Shown piece after piece: positions 1 to 8,900 of a stretch of DNA of 21,397 bases. A program made the position numbers and the translations under genes. The notes under the pieces are model-generated. The model did no database searches and was not told the origin of the DNA. It saw nothing but the letters and a program-made list of their open reading frames with translations. The stretch is from Bacteroidales bacterium UBA1182 (lineage in GTDB: Bacteria > Bacteroidota > Bacteroidia > Bacteroidales > Bacteroidaceae): assembly GCA_002310015.1 (NCBI GenBank), contig DBYQ01000029.1, positions 29,415-50,811 of the forward strand. The letters run 5' to 3'. Position 1 is the first letter of the stretch, and every line of letters starts with the position of its first letter.

Positions 1-26
1 GGGTCTGTCCCCATTGGTACTCTTTT
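1..26. repeat. REP-like repeat, left copy, cut by the window edge
   Basis: On the minus strand this reads AAAAGAGTACCAATGGGG followed by ACAGACCC. It closely matches one arm and the loop of the inverted repeat at 21272-21299 (AAAAGAGTACAAAAGGGG then ACGGTTCTG). Only one arm lies within the window, so the matching second arm, if present, is beyond position 1. It starts 3 nt past the stop codon of the last gene. Short intergenic palindromes of this kind are often REP elements mobilised by a RAYT (TnpA-Y1) enzyme, but no such enzyme gene is seen here. Confidence 0.5.
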
Positions 27-29
27 ATG

Positions 30-947
30 TCATTTGATGTGGACGGGGCGGATGCATTGACCTTGGCAATAGGCTGAACTTTCTATTATGCTTAGATGGC
101 CGTAAAAAAAGTAGAGACTGCATGCGCTGTCGGCAAAATTGTTGCTTGCAGTAGTGGACCAGTAGAATCCATACTGACCGATAAAAAACTGATTTGAGAG
201 ACTGCGCAACCCGGGAGCCGGAAGGAATATGGAGCGGTCTGTATATCCGGTTTTGTTACTTGTAACCAGATATCCGTTCACGCCATTCTGAGTGGTCCAG
301 GTCCATGTGCAGTTCTGCATAAGCTCTTCAAACTCTTCTCTTGTCGGTATCCTCCAACCGTCCCCCAACTTGATATGGGCCACGTCATCCTCCGGGTCAA
401 GAGAGGTTTTGTTATCAGTAAAGCCTTTATCGCCATAACTGCTGTCACTGCAGTATTTGGTCAATTTTTTATTAGAACCGTTGCAATGGATATAATTATC
501 CCAACTGTAACTTCTTTTGGGTTCAATCTCACCCCATGAGAAGTAGTCACCAGAATCTTCGGGTCTGTCTGCACCTACATTGCAGGTAGCCCATTTTACG
601 GATAATCCCAGATCAACATATTCAAGACTTATCTTGCTGCTGCTTGAAATTATTGGCTGTTTGCTATCCATATTCCAGTTCTTTGTTTTTATGTCAACAA
701 CACCGTTTACTGCTTCCGGACCATAGAGTTCAATGGCAGCCTCATCCCTGATTGTAGTTATGGTCTTAATGTCAACCAGTTTGATCTTCTTGGCCGTTTC
801 CTTATCAACTTTCTTGTCATCGACATAGAAAATATAGTTTACAGTATCGGCTTGAGCTGCTGTTTCTACAGTATTTGGAGTTGCAGCCAAAAGCACTGAA
901 AGAAATATTGTAAGCATGATTCTGTGTGTTTTAATCGTTTTGTGCAA
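30..947 (-). CDS. Exported protein: plug-like motif plus FISUMP-type domain
   Basis: This 305-aa protein has two parts. Residues about 36-89 resemble the end of a TonB-receptor plug domain, with the signature TITTIRDEAAIELYGPEAV followed by NGVVDIKTK. Residues about 108-303 form a FISUMP-type (Fibrobacter succinogenes major paralogous) domain, with VDLGLSVKWATCNVG, GDYFSWGE, GDGWRIPTREEFEEL, FYWSTT and CIRP. These domains are usually extracytoplasmic and their function is poorly known. The start is uncertain. TTG at 947 gives a basic n-region (HKTIKTHR) ahead of the hydrophobic segment and overlaps the upstream gene by 17 nt. ATG at 917 would leave a signal peptide without positive charge, so TTG is preferred. 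As third gene behind the sigma factor and its putative anti-sigma factor, it could be a surface sensor or an effector of that system; this is inference. Confidence 0.8.
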   Translation of the reverse strand: MHKTIKTHRIMLTIFLSVLLAATPNTVETAAQADTVNYIFYVDDKKVDKETAKKIKLVDIKTITTIRDEAAIELYGPEAVNGVVDIKTKNWNMDSKQPIISSSSKISLEYVDLGLSVKWATCNVGADRPEDSGDYFSWGEIEPKRSYSWDNYIHCNGSNKKLTKYCSDSSYGDKGFTDNKTSLDPEDDVAHIKLGDGWRIPTREEFEELMQNCTWTWTTQNGVNGYLVTSNKTGYTDRSIFLPAPGLRSLSNQFFIGQYGFYWSTTASNNFADSACSLYFFYGHLSIIESSAYCQGQCIRPVHIK

Positions 948-1413
948 CTATCCTGGTGGATCCGTCCTTCCGGTCGCGAACCATGACGAAGGTGCTTGAT
1001 GTTCCGTCCTTCATCTTTGCTGTCAGAATAACCTTTGTTCCCTTAGGTTCTGCAACAATGGATTCAACGTTCTGGTCATCCATTTCCATCAGTAAATTCA
1101 TACTCTCAACCACCTCCATTGGCGTAAATTCACCTTCTGTACGTGGCATAAAGAACATAACCATTAAGGCTATGCTGGCGGCTATCGTTGTGATAGCCAG
1201 GCTTATCTGACGTATGTCTCTTTTACGTTCGGGGTCCGATAAAACTTCAGCCTTGGGATAATCCAGCAGGATAAGGCGGGCTATGTCTGCCTCATCGGCC
1301 TCAGCTTTATGAGTCCGGAAATATTCAGCCAGCATAATCTCTTCCTGAACGGTGGTATCGGCCTCCAGGTATCTGGCTATGAGTTTCTGTCTCTGTTTCC
1401 TGTCCTTTATCAT
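931..1413 (-). CDS. Putative single-pass anti-sigma factor
   Basis: This 160-aa protein starts in an ATGA overlap with the stop codon of the ECF sigma gene, the arrangement expected for a translationally coupled sigma/anti-sigma pair. Residues 1-67 are polar and helix-prone, and LIARYLEADTTVQEEIMLAEYF resembles (split here as LIARYLEADTT and VQEEIMLAEYF) the cytoplasmic part of many Bacteroidetes anti-sigma factors. Residues about 69-89 are one hydrophobic membrane segment. Residues 90-160 would be periplasmic and include MEVVESMNLLMEM and a small strand-rich tail. There is no zinc-binding HxxxCxxC motif and no FecR-type domain that I can recognise. The call rests on position, topology and the N-terminal pattern. 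A membrane protein of other function cannot be excluded. Confidence 0.65.
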   Translation of the reverse strand: MIKDRKQRQKLIARYLEADTTVQEEIMLAEYFRTHKAEADEADIARLILLDYPKAEVLSDPERKRDIRQISLAITTIAASIALMVMFFMPRTEGEFTPMEVVESMNLLMEMDDQNVESIVAEPKGTKVILTAKMKDGTSSTFVMVRDRKDGSTRIVAQND

Positions 1414-1910
1414 ATGGTCTTCTTTATTTGCTCCAGTAATTGCTTTCTGGCATTGGAGATGGTTGTTTTAATACTTGTCTTGGGCTTCCCGGTCATCTTG
1501 GCTATGTCATCAAGTGAGAGACCCAGTTCATTTCTCAGTTCCAGGTAATGAACCTGGGTAGGGGTTAGTGAGTTGTAGAGATTCTGGCGGATTGTCTGGC
1601 AATCCTGCTCATCTATAAGCTCTGTCGCCGATGCGCCACCGTCAATGTCTATATCCGTAACTGATATGGTGTCAGCCTTCTGGCGGCGTATATTTGCAGC
1701 AGCAAGGTTCTTGGCTATTTTGACGGCAATAGCCTCCGGATCTCTTACGGGATAACCTTCAGAGATAAGGCGCCACAGTGTAAGGAAGGTCTCCTGGACA
1801 ATGTCCTCAGGCTCATCATCCATGCCGCCGCTGGCCTTATAACGCCATGCCAGCGCCAGGAGTTTGTTCCTGACCCTTACCGTGAATGTGTCAAATTCTT
1901 GCCTTGTCAT
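1410..1910 (-). CDS. RNA polymerase ECF-type sigma-70 factor
   Basis: This 166-aa protein has the size and two-domain layout of an extracytoplasmic-function sigma factor. Region 2 covers about residues 5-77, with EDIVQETFLTLWR (35-47), which contacts core polymerase, and AVKIAKNLAAANIRRQ (62-77), which covers the -10-binding helix. Region 4 covers about 105-163, with LTPTQVHYLEL and the helix-turn-helix LSLDDIAKMTGKPKTSIKTT. The in-frame TTG at 1937 would place nine extra residues over the conserved promoter-like block, so ATG at 1910 is preferred. The start codon is only 10 nt from that block, implying a very short leader. The stop overlaps the next gene by 4 nt. It probably directs polymerase to its own promoter and to the matching one before the five-gene array; this regulatory role is inferred from the repeated block. 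Confidence 0.92.
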   Translation of the reverse strand: MTRQEFDTFTVRVRNKLLALAWRYKASGGMDDEPEDIVQETFLTLWRLISEGYPVRDPEAIAVKIAKNLAAANIRRQKADTISVTDIDIDGGASATELIDEQDCQTIRQNLYNSLTPTQVHYLELRNELGLSLDDIAKMTGKPKTSIKTTISNARKQLLEQIKKTI

Positions 1911-1920
1911 TCTTAACCTT

Positions 1921-1960
1921 CTATATATAGGCTGCAAAAACTCTCCAAAAGTAAATCTGA
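1921..1960 (-). promoter_or_regulatory. Promoter-like block upstream of the ECF sigma gene
   Basis: On the minus strand the block reads GATTTACTTTTGG, then a short AG/T stretch, TTTTTGCAGC and CTATATATAG. About 32 of 40 positions match the block at 20251-20290 with no gaps. The best-kept parts are GATTTACTTT, TGCA and the perfect palindrome CTATATATAG. A T-rich run lies just upstream (1965-1980). It lies 10 nt before the sigma start codon. Which parts act as -35 and -10 elements is not clear, and an operator for another regulator is possible. Self-transcription by the sigma factor is the favoured reading. Confidence 0.6.
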
Positions 1961-1984
1961 TTTTTCAAAAAAAATGCAAAATAA

Positions 1985-4900
1985 TCACCAATTCTGATTC
2001 AGGACATAAGGAATGCCTGATGCAGTGATGCCTGCAGCGTTGATGGTGAAGCGGCGGGTAAAGCTGTTGTTGTAGAACTCTACGCGGGCGCGGCCATTCT
2101 CATCAGTTATCACATTGGGATTCCAATAGAGGGTGCGGCGCGGATCAACAGTTCCTTCTATCGGGCCGTCAGGATACTGTGGTGAGTAGAACTGCACGGG
2201 CTTGGTGAACCCTTTTACAGTAGTGCTCCTCTTTCCCAGATTCCTTATCTCATTGAAAAAGAGCAGTTCGCGGTCATTCTTGATTTGTACGTCTATAAGG
2301 TTGAATCTGGTAAAGCTAGTTAATAGGAATACCTGAAAATCTGCTGCAGGCACTCCTGGAGGGGCCAGTCCTGCATGTTTCTTAACCCATTCCATCATCA
2401 GGGGAAAGAGATCTACCATATCCCTGGGATACTTGGGCTCATCATAAACTATAATGCTTTTGACATCAATCATATCAATTGAATAGGGATCATCAAACGG
2501 ATATTGTGTCAGCAATTTCTCCTGATTATGTACATAAAATAACGGATTGAGATACTTTGTTTTTGATGAACTCCAATTGCTGGATCCTATTCCTGAATTT
2601 GCATTATCTCCTGATTCCGCAGATGTGTTATTACCTGATTCTGCTGATTCATTAGATATTGCACCAAGCTCTTCAACTCCGAATCTGATGCCCCGTTCCA
2701 GGAAGTAGCCACGCAGGTCAGTGGTGTATTCACCCTGATCCAGTTCAAACTCTGCATCCTCCTCAGCCTCAAATGATGTGAAGGTGTCATAATCTATAAA
2801 GCGGCGCCTTTGAGTCTCCTCTTCTATATCAACATCATCAATCATCTTTCCCAGTTTGCGGCGTTGTGCAGGAGTTAGGTCATAATCTGTATAATCTACT
2901 TTATATCCCTCTACTTGATTCGTGTTGTGGCTGAGGTTAGTCTCTTGGATAAGGTATGGTCTGGGCTGAGGCCTGTCTCCGCGTTCAAAACGTATGCGTT
3001 TGCTGGTCTCATACTTGGATTCACCGTTCTTCTTATGTGACATGATATGAATGTTAAACTTACCTTTTCCGTAAAAGTCAGACATATTAAACCCAAAGTA
3101 ACCTGTAGAATCTGTCTGGTAGTCAAAACTCTCAAACAGCGTCTTGTCATCATCAGGTATCACCGATGCATATACGCCTATGTCCGATACGGGTTCACGC
3201 TTGCCGTATGAGAGTATCCATCCGTTCATGGTGAGGCTCTCCTCAATACGGTGTTTCTCCTCAAACTCTTTCAGACCGGCCATAGTCTGCCACTCGTAGC
3301 GCTCCCAACCCTGCACAAGAGTGAGCAGATCAAGAGCCTCACGGTGCTCCTCATCATCACTTTCCAGATACCAGGCGGGATCATGAATGTATCCCCTCAG
3401 GTCTGATGACAGCAGCAGGTTGGTTCGTAGATTATCTGTACGCCCGCTACCGTAGTCTGTAGCATTACGCACAGAAAGACAGAAACGGTCACGGAACGGG
3501 TTGCCCTCCTGGTCAGTGAGTGTGAACTCTATGACCTCCTTGTCCAATGACTGGCGTGACATGCTGTCTGTATTGACAGCAATGGTGGGGCTGGATAGTT
3601 CTGGGCCGCCGTGGAATATGCTGCGTGACGCCAGAATCATGCCGTCATTGTTGAACAGGGTTACGCGGCATACGCCTACCGGCCATTCAGAGCAGTCTAT
3701 GTCAAGCTGGCTGTTTTCCATATCCTTTATCTCCTCAAAATATAATACATCACCGCGGCAGGTTACAGCAAGTGCAGTCTGCTCACCCACGCAGTCATTG
3801 GTGCGCCATATATTTACCTGCATCTGTTTGTCTGAGCTCATATCGGTCATCATGGAGTAACCGCTACTGGCTGCCCTGGGCAGATTTACACGTATTCTCT
3901 CACCATCTGAGGTTATGAAATATACATTCTCATTTCCATTACGTTTGATAATGAATGATCCCATTCCGTCATGAACGGTAAATGCGGAGTCAAGGGCAGC
4001 ATCAAGCATAACTGATGCGCCCATTCCGATTCCAAGATTCATCTTGGTGCCGGAAATCACAATTTTACCGTCTATTCCGAATCCGTCACTGCCTGTAGCC
4101 TTGAAAGCCACTCTGCAAGGCAGGCCGTATATCAGATCACCTCCCTCAGGGTAGAATGTTACATTGACAGCGTCATTCTTCACTATTGATTTACCACGAA
4201 TCTTTTCTATCAGAGGATTATTTGATTCAGTTACCACATGTGAGCGGTCATATTCACCTACATACTTGGGCTGGGTATAAACTGGTATTACGCGTGAGAA
4301 AACAGCCTCAGGAGTGAAATCCAGCATATTCTGAGTATATGCCCTTATCTCATAGAATCCGCTGGGGTAGGCTAGTATGCCCTGTTTCTCACGCGTCTGT
4401 TGCGTGCCGGCATCAAGCAATGAGATTACGCCATCTGCCTGACCAGCCACAATCTTAAGTTTCTGTTGCTTTATGAGCTGCCCTGTGGGTGCTAGGAAAT
4501 CCACATACAGCACTCCGCTGGGAGCACGTTCCAGCGTTGTAGCGTGTGTCACAAAGGCTTTGAACCAGATGTCTTCTCCCTGGAAGTATGCCGTATTGTC
4601 AAATTCCAGATAGACCTTCTCCTGCGGGAACAGGTTGTTGAACCGGTGTATGTTATCGGCAAACTTAATAAGTTCACTGGCATAATCTACAGAATCCCTT
4701 ACGCTGATTCTGCTTGTGTCTTCAGGAGGATAGTAATCGGCTGGAAGGCAAGCTCCAACTTTTTTCTTGGACAGTTCAAGCGTAAACACTATGTTGTTGT
4801 CCATTACCGTACCATCCTTAAAGAACATGCAGGTATCTTTCAAGATTTTAAGTCCGGACATATTATAAAAACGTATGCCTTTTGCTTCTTCTTCCTTACC

Positions 4901-5899
4901 CACATAGGGTGATCCGTCATTCCTGTGGTAGTATCTTATTGTCAGGTCCTTATCCTGAAGGCCGTAAATCTGCATCATGTTGTCTCCTACAGGGGCGGAA
5001 TAATTCTTGATGTCAACAGCTTTATCTACCCATAAGTTTTTCTTCTTTTTCTCTATTTTTTCAAGTTTTGTCAATAGGAATCCGTTTTCAGATAAGCGTC
5101 TCTCATAGAAAGACCTGAGGAAATGCTGGCTTGAACCCCAATATGCTCTCTTGCGGTTTTTCTCAAAACTCTTGGCCTTACGTTTATTCACGTTATCATA
5201 TGGCTTGTAGTAAAAGAATCCCAACATGTTACACTTTGTAACGCTTCTTACTTTTGTAACGGAGAATTTTACCAGATCCACATAAAGCTCATATCCCAAT
5301 AACGGCAAGTCAATTATCAGGGGTTCTGAGGCCTTCACACTGAATACGCTCTTGTTCACTTTTGCAGTATCGTAAGATTCTTCATACCTATCCACTAAAC
5401 CTCCATAAATGGTGGGGATACTGTATGAAACACGGCTTATCTTACGGATTTCATATGAAGTCTCCTCTGATCTGTAAAAATTCAGGGCATTCTCATTCTT
5501 TATGGTGGCACGCTTGCCCCATCGGTCATCGCCCAGGAACATACTCTTGAAATATTCCATGTCTTTTTTATCAATCTTGCCCGATATATCTACTTCCGGC
5601 AATTCATCGTTTGTCTTGAGCATGATGGTCAGCCTGCCCGGATTACGCGTCAGATCCAGAGCTTTAGGCTTATAACCTACAAAGCTGGATATGACTGTAG
5701 CGGGGTAGGAGATGCCTTCCAATTCAAAACGTCCGTCAGCATCAGTAGTGGTTCCGTGGGTGGTACCGTTTATATAGACCGTAGCTGATGGCAACGGCTC
5801 CCGGGTAAGGCTGTCAATGACTATTCCGCGTATCACGTTCTGCCCCCATAGTATGGTGGAAACAACAGATAAAACAGCAAACAAAAGGATTCTTCTCAT
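1985..5899 (-). CDS. MG2/alpha-2-macroglobulin-like exported protein (array gene 5)
   Basis: This 1304-aa protein is the last member of the tandem array. A signal peptide (about residues 1-20, ending WGQ) precedes a carboxypeptidase-regulatory-like domain (about 21-105) with PLPSATVYINGTTHGTTTD and SFVGYKPKALDL. A conserved family region follows (FLGDDRWG, EPLIIDLPLLGYELYVDL, YWGSSQHFLRS). MG2-like strands begin near 426 (FPQEKVYLEFDNTAYFQGED), and VQGWERYEW lies near 865. A Ser/Asn-rich linker with a short repeat (about 1083-1098) precedes a degenerate plug-like segment (DVKSIIVYDEPKYP, near 1140) and the C-terminal block RRTLYWNPNVITD ending LNQNW. ATG at 5899 is chosen because it aligns with the MRR start of array gene 1; ATG at 5914 would add five residues. 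No beta-barrel, lipobox or thioester CGEQ is present. The substrate is unknown. Confidence 0.85.
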   Translation of the reverse strand: MRRILLFAVLSVVSTILWGQNVIRGIVIDSLTREPLPSATVYINGTTHGTTTDADGRFELEGISYPATVISSFVGYKPKALDLTRNPGRLTIMLKTNDELPEVDISGKIDKKDMEYFKSMFLGDDRWGKRATIKNENALNFYRSEETSYEIRKISRVSYSIPTIYGGLVDRYEESYDTAKVNKSVFSVKASEPLIIDLPLLGYELYVDLVKFSVTKVRSVTKCNMLGFFYYKPYDNVNKRKAKSFEKNRKRAYWGSSQHFLRSFYERRLSENGFLLTKLEKIEKKKKNLWVDKAVDIKNYSAPVGDNMMQIYGLQDKDLTIRYYHRNDGSPYVGKEEEAKGIRFYNMSGLKILKDTCMFFKDGTVMDNNIVFTLELSKKKVGACLPADYYPPEDTSRISVRDSVDYASELIKFADNIHRFNNLFPQEKVYLEFDNTAYFQGEDIWFKAFVTHATTLERAPSGVLYVDFLAPTGQLIKQQKLKIVAGQADGVISLLDAGTQQTREKQGILAYPSGFYEIRAYTQNMLDFTPEAVFSRVIPVYTQPKYVGEYDRSHVVTESNNPLIEKIRGKSIVKNDAVNVTFYPEGGDLIYGLPCRVAFKATGSDGFGIDGKIVISGTKMNLGIGMGASVMLDAALDSAFTVHDGMGSFIIKRNGNENVYFITSDGERIRVNLPRAASSGYSMMTDMSSDKQMQVNIWRTNDCVGEQTALAVTCRGDVLYFEEIKDMENSQLDIDCSEWPVGVCRVTLFNNDGMILASRSIFHGGPELSSPTIAVNTDSMSRQSLDKEVIEFTLTDQEGNPFRDRFCLSVRNATDYGSGRTDNLRTNLLLSSDLRGYIHDPAWYLESDDEEHREALDLLTLVQGWERYEWQTMAGLKEFEEKHRIEESLTMNGWILSYGKREPVSDIGVYASVIPDDDKTLFESFDYQTDSTGYFGFNMSDFYGKGKFNIHIMSHKKNGESKYETSKRIRFERGDRPQPRPYLIQETNLSHNTNQVEGYKVDYTDYDLTPAQRRKLGKMIDDVDIEEETQRRRFIDYDTFTSFEAEEDAEFELDQGEYTTDLRGYFLERGIRFGVEELGAISNESAESGNNTSAESGDNANSGIGSSNWSSSKTKYLNPLFYVHNQEKLLTQYPFDDPYSIDMIDVKSIIVYDEPKYPRDMVDLFPLMMEWVKKHAGLAPPGVPAADFQVFLLTSFTRFNLIDVQIKNDRELLFFNEIRNLGKRSTTVKGFTKPVQFYSPQYPDGPIEGTVDPRRTLYWNPNVITDENGRARVEFYNNSFTRRFTINAAGITASGIPYVLNQNW
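2604..2651. repeat. Imperfect 24-nt tandem duplication in array gene 5
   Basis: Two adjacent 24-nt units, 2604-2627 and 2628-2651, match at about 17 of 24 positions. They encode two copies of an AESG(N/D)N-like motif in the Ser/Asn-rich linker before the plug-like segment. It occupies the same part of the protein as the perfect 54-nt duplication in array gene 1, so this linker seems prone to repeat growth. Confidence 0.55.
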
Positions 5900-5925
5900 A
5901 ATCTTTAGGGTCATTGAGGTGATTT

Positions 5926-8900
5926 TTACCAATTCTGATTTAAGACATAAGGAATGCCGGATGCAGTTATACCTGCGGCCTTGATGGTGAAGCGGCGGGT
6001 AAAGCTGTTGTTGTAGAACTCTACGCGTGCGCGGCCGTCCTCATCAGTTATCACGTTTGGATTCCAGTAGAGCGTGCGGCGCGCATCCACATTGCCTTCT
6101 ATAGGTCCTTCCGGGTACTCCGGTGAGTAAAAATCCACGGTGCGGGTAAAACCTTTTACTGTAGTGCTCCTCTTACCCAGATTCCTTATTTCACTGTAAA
6201 AGAGCAGTTGATTGTCATTCTTGATCTGTATGTCAACAAGGTTGTATTTGTTGACATAGGCCCAATAAGAGTTAAACATCCAGTTTGAAGTGATATGCTT
6301 GAACAAAAGAGGTGTACAGGTTACCAAATCATGGAGATACATGGGCTGGTCTGATATGATTATACTCTTTACATCAACCATATCAATCAGGAATGGACAG
6401 TCAAATGGCTTATGGTTCAATACTTTTTCCTGATTGTGTATATAAAAGAATATGTTGATTTCTTTACTTTTCTGATAATTAATATAATTCTCCTTTGATG
6501 ATTCCCAATCATTTGGTATTTCTTCAGTTCCTTCGCCAAATATGACATCATGGCCGTCGTCTACTGCATAAATACTACCTAAATCACCGGGATCGTTGTA
6601 TCCTATTGGTTCGGGTTTATGCCAAACAAATCTCAAACCTTTATCAAGTAAGTAGTCATAGAGACTGCTTGTGTATTCACCCTGATCCAGTTCCAGTTCA
6701 GCATCCTCCTCAGCCTCAAAAGATGTGAAAGTGTCATAATCAATGAAACGAATCTTTCCGCCCGTCTCTTCTATATCAACGTCATCAATCATTCTTCCCA
6801 ACTTGCGGCGTTGCTCCGCCGTCAAGCCGCTGTTGGTAAAATCAACCTTATACTCTGCCACCTGGGATGTGTTGTGATCCAGGTCTGTCTCCTGCTTAAA
6901 GAACGGTCTGGGCTCAGGTCTGTCAGCGCGCTCAAAACGGATGCGCTTGCCTGTCTTGTACTTGGATTCACCGTTCTTCTTTGTTGCCATCACATGGATG
7001 GTGAAATCACCTCTTCCATAAAAATCACTCAAGTCAAAACCGAAATAGCCGGTTGAGTCTGTCTGATAATCATAGGATTCAAAGAGAGTCTTGTCATCAT
7101 CCGGTATCAGTGCCGCATAGATGCTTATGTCCGATACAGGCTGGCGTCTTCCGTATGAAAGAATCCATCCGTTCATGGTAAGACCCTCTTCAATGCGGTG
7201 CTTTTCCTTAAACTCCTTCTGTCCTGTCATAGTCTGCCATTCATAGCGCTCCCAGCCTTGAACCATAGTCAACAGGTTCAATGCCTCCCGATGCTCCTCA
7301 TCATTAGCTTCAAGATACCATGCAGGATCATGAATATAGCCCCTCAAGTCTGATGACAGCAGCAGATTGGCCTGCAGGTTATCATTCTGCCCGCCACCGT
7401 AGTCTGCTGCATCGCGTACCGACAGGCAGAAACGGTCACGTAGGGGTTTACCGTTTTCATCTGTCAGTTTGAACTCTATCACCTCCTTGTCACATGACTG
7501 TCTTGACATGCTGTCGGTGCTTAAGGTAATTGTGGGGCTGCGGAACTCAGCGCTATTGTGAAAAATGCTGCGTGATGAAAGAATCCGGCCTTCCTTATTG
7601 AAAAGAGTCAATCGGCATACACCTTCCGGCCAGCTGGAGCAGTCAATATTCAACTGGCTGTTCTCTATATCCTTTATCTCTTCAAAATATATAACTTCAC
7701 CTCGACAGGTTACTGCAAGTGCCGTCTGCTCACCAATGCAGTCCTGAGAGCGCCAGATATTAACCTGCATACGTGAGTCAGAGAGCATATCGGAAATCAT
7801 GGAGTATCCGCTGACTTCAGCTATAGGCAGGCCAACACTGATTTTCTTGTTGCTGCCTGATGGAATAAAATCAACATGTGGAAAGCCACCCGGGTGATTG
7901 ATTATGAATGATCCCATTCCGTCATGGACGGTACGTATGGAGTCCCAAATGCCCGGAACGACAAGTGCTCCTTCATGGCTGAATGCGTCACTGCCTGTTA
8001 CCTTGAACGCGATTCGACAGGGCAGACCTTTGACAGGAGTACCTCCCTCTGTATAGAAATCCACTTTGATTCCATCTACTTCATTTTCATTGGTTTTCCA
8101 TCTATCCACTGGAATCTCACCACGTATTTTCTGCACAAGAGGGTTATCCTGATTGCTAACCACATGTGAGCGGTCATACTCTCCCACGAACTTAGGCTGG
8201 GTATAGATAGGTATTACTCGTGAAAATATGGCTTCAGGACTGAAGTCCAGCATATTCTGTGTGTATGCCCTTATCTCATAGAACCCGCTCGGATATGCCA
8301 GTATGCCCTGTTTCTCTCTGGTCTGCTGTGTGCCAGCATCGAGAAGCGGGATTATGCCATCAGCCTGACCCGCCTCAATCTTGAGTTTCTGCTGCAGGAT
8401 GAGCTGCCCGGTGGGCGCCAGAAAATCCACATACAGCACACCGCTGGGAGCACTCTCCAGGGTGGTGGCATTTGTTACAAAGGCTTTATACCAGATGTTC
8501 TCTCCCTGAAAATAGGCCGTATTGTCAAACTCCAGATAGACCTTCTCCTGGGGGAACAAAGAGTTAAACCGGTTGATGTTATCTACAAACTTCATCAACC
8601 CGCTGGCATAATCTGCAGAATCACTTACTTCGATACTTTTCTCATCTGCAATGGGTATGTAGTCATCGGGCAGGCATGATGCCACTCTTCTTTTAGATAT
8701 GTCTCCTGTAAAACGTATGTTGTTGTCAATAGTGACACCTTCTTTAAGGAATATGCAGTTATCTTTCAGGAATGTTATTCCGGACTCCGAGTAACGGTGA
8801 ATGCCTTTTCCTTTCTCTCTGAAATTCAAGGGAGAGCCGTCACTGCGGTGATAGTACCTTACCCTCAGGTTCTTGTCCTTCAATCCCTGAATCCGGATGG

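Noticed and set aside
1911..1937. TTG start at 1937 for the ECF sigma factor
   Set aside because: It would code through the conserved CTATATATAG block and add residues not expected before region 2. ATG at 1910 fits the family length.
1961..1990. Intrinsic terminator after array gene 5
   Set aside because: There is a T-rich run on the minus strand, but only a weak five-base stem near the stop codon. Read-through into the sigma gene remains possible.
3770..3800. GEQ motif (CVGEQTA, CIGEQTA) in the array proteins as a macroglobulin thioester
   Set aside because: The thioester needs Cys-Gly-Glu-Gln. Here the residue before Gly is not Cys, and the Cys one place earlier is missing in array genes 1 and 3 (RVGEQ, RLGEQ) and the motif is lost in gene 2 (LAGET). 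It looks like an ordinary strand motif.
4570..4610. Protease-site look-alike (AYFQGE) in the MG2-like block
   Set aside because: It is part of a conserved MG2 strand in all full-length copies and changes to SYYAGE in gene 2; the resemblance to a viral protease site is chance.
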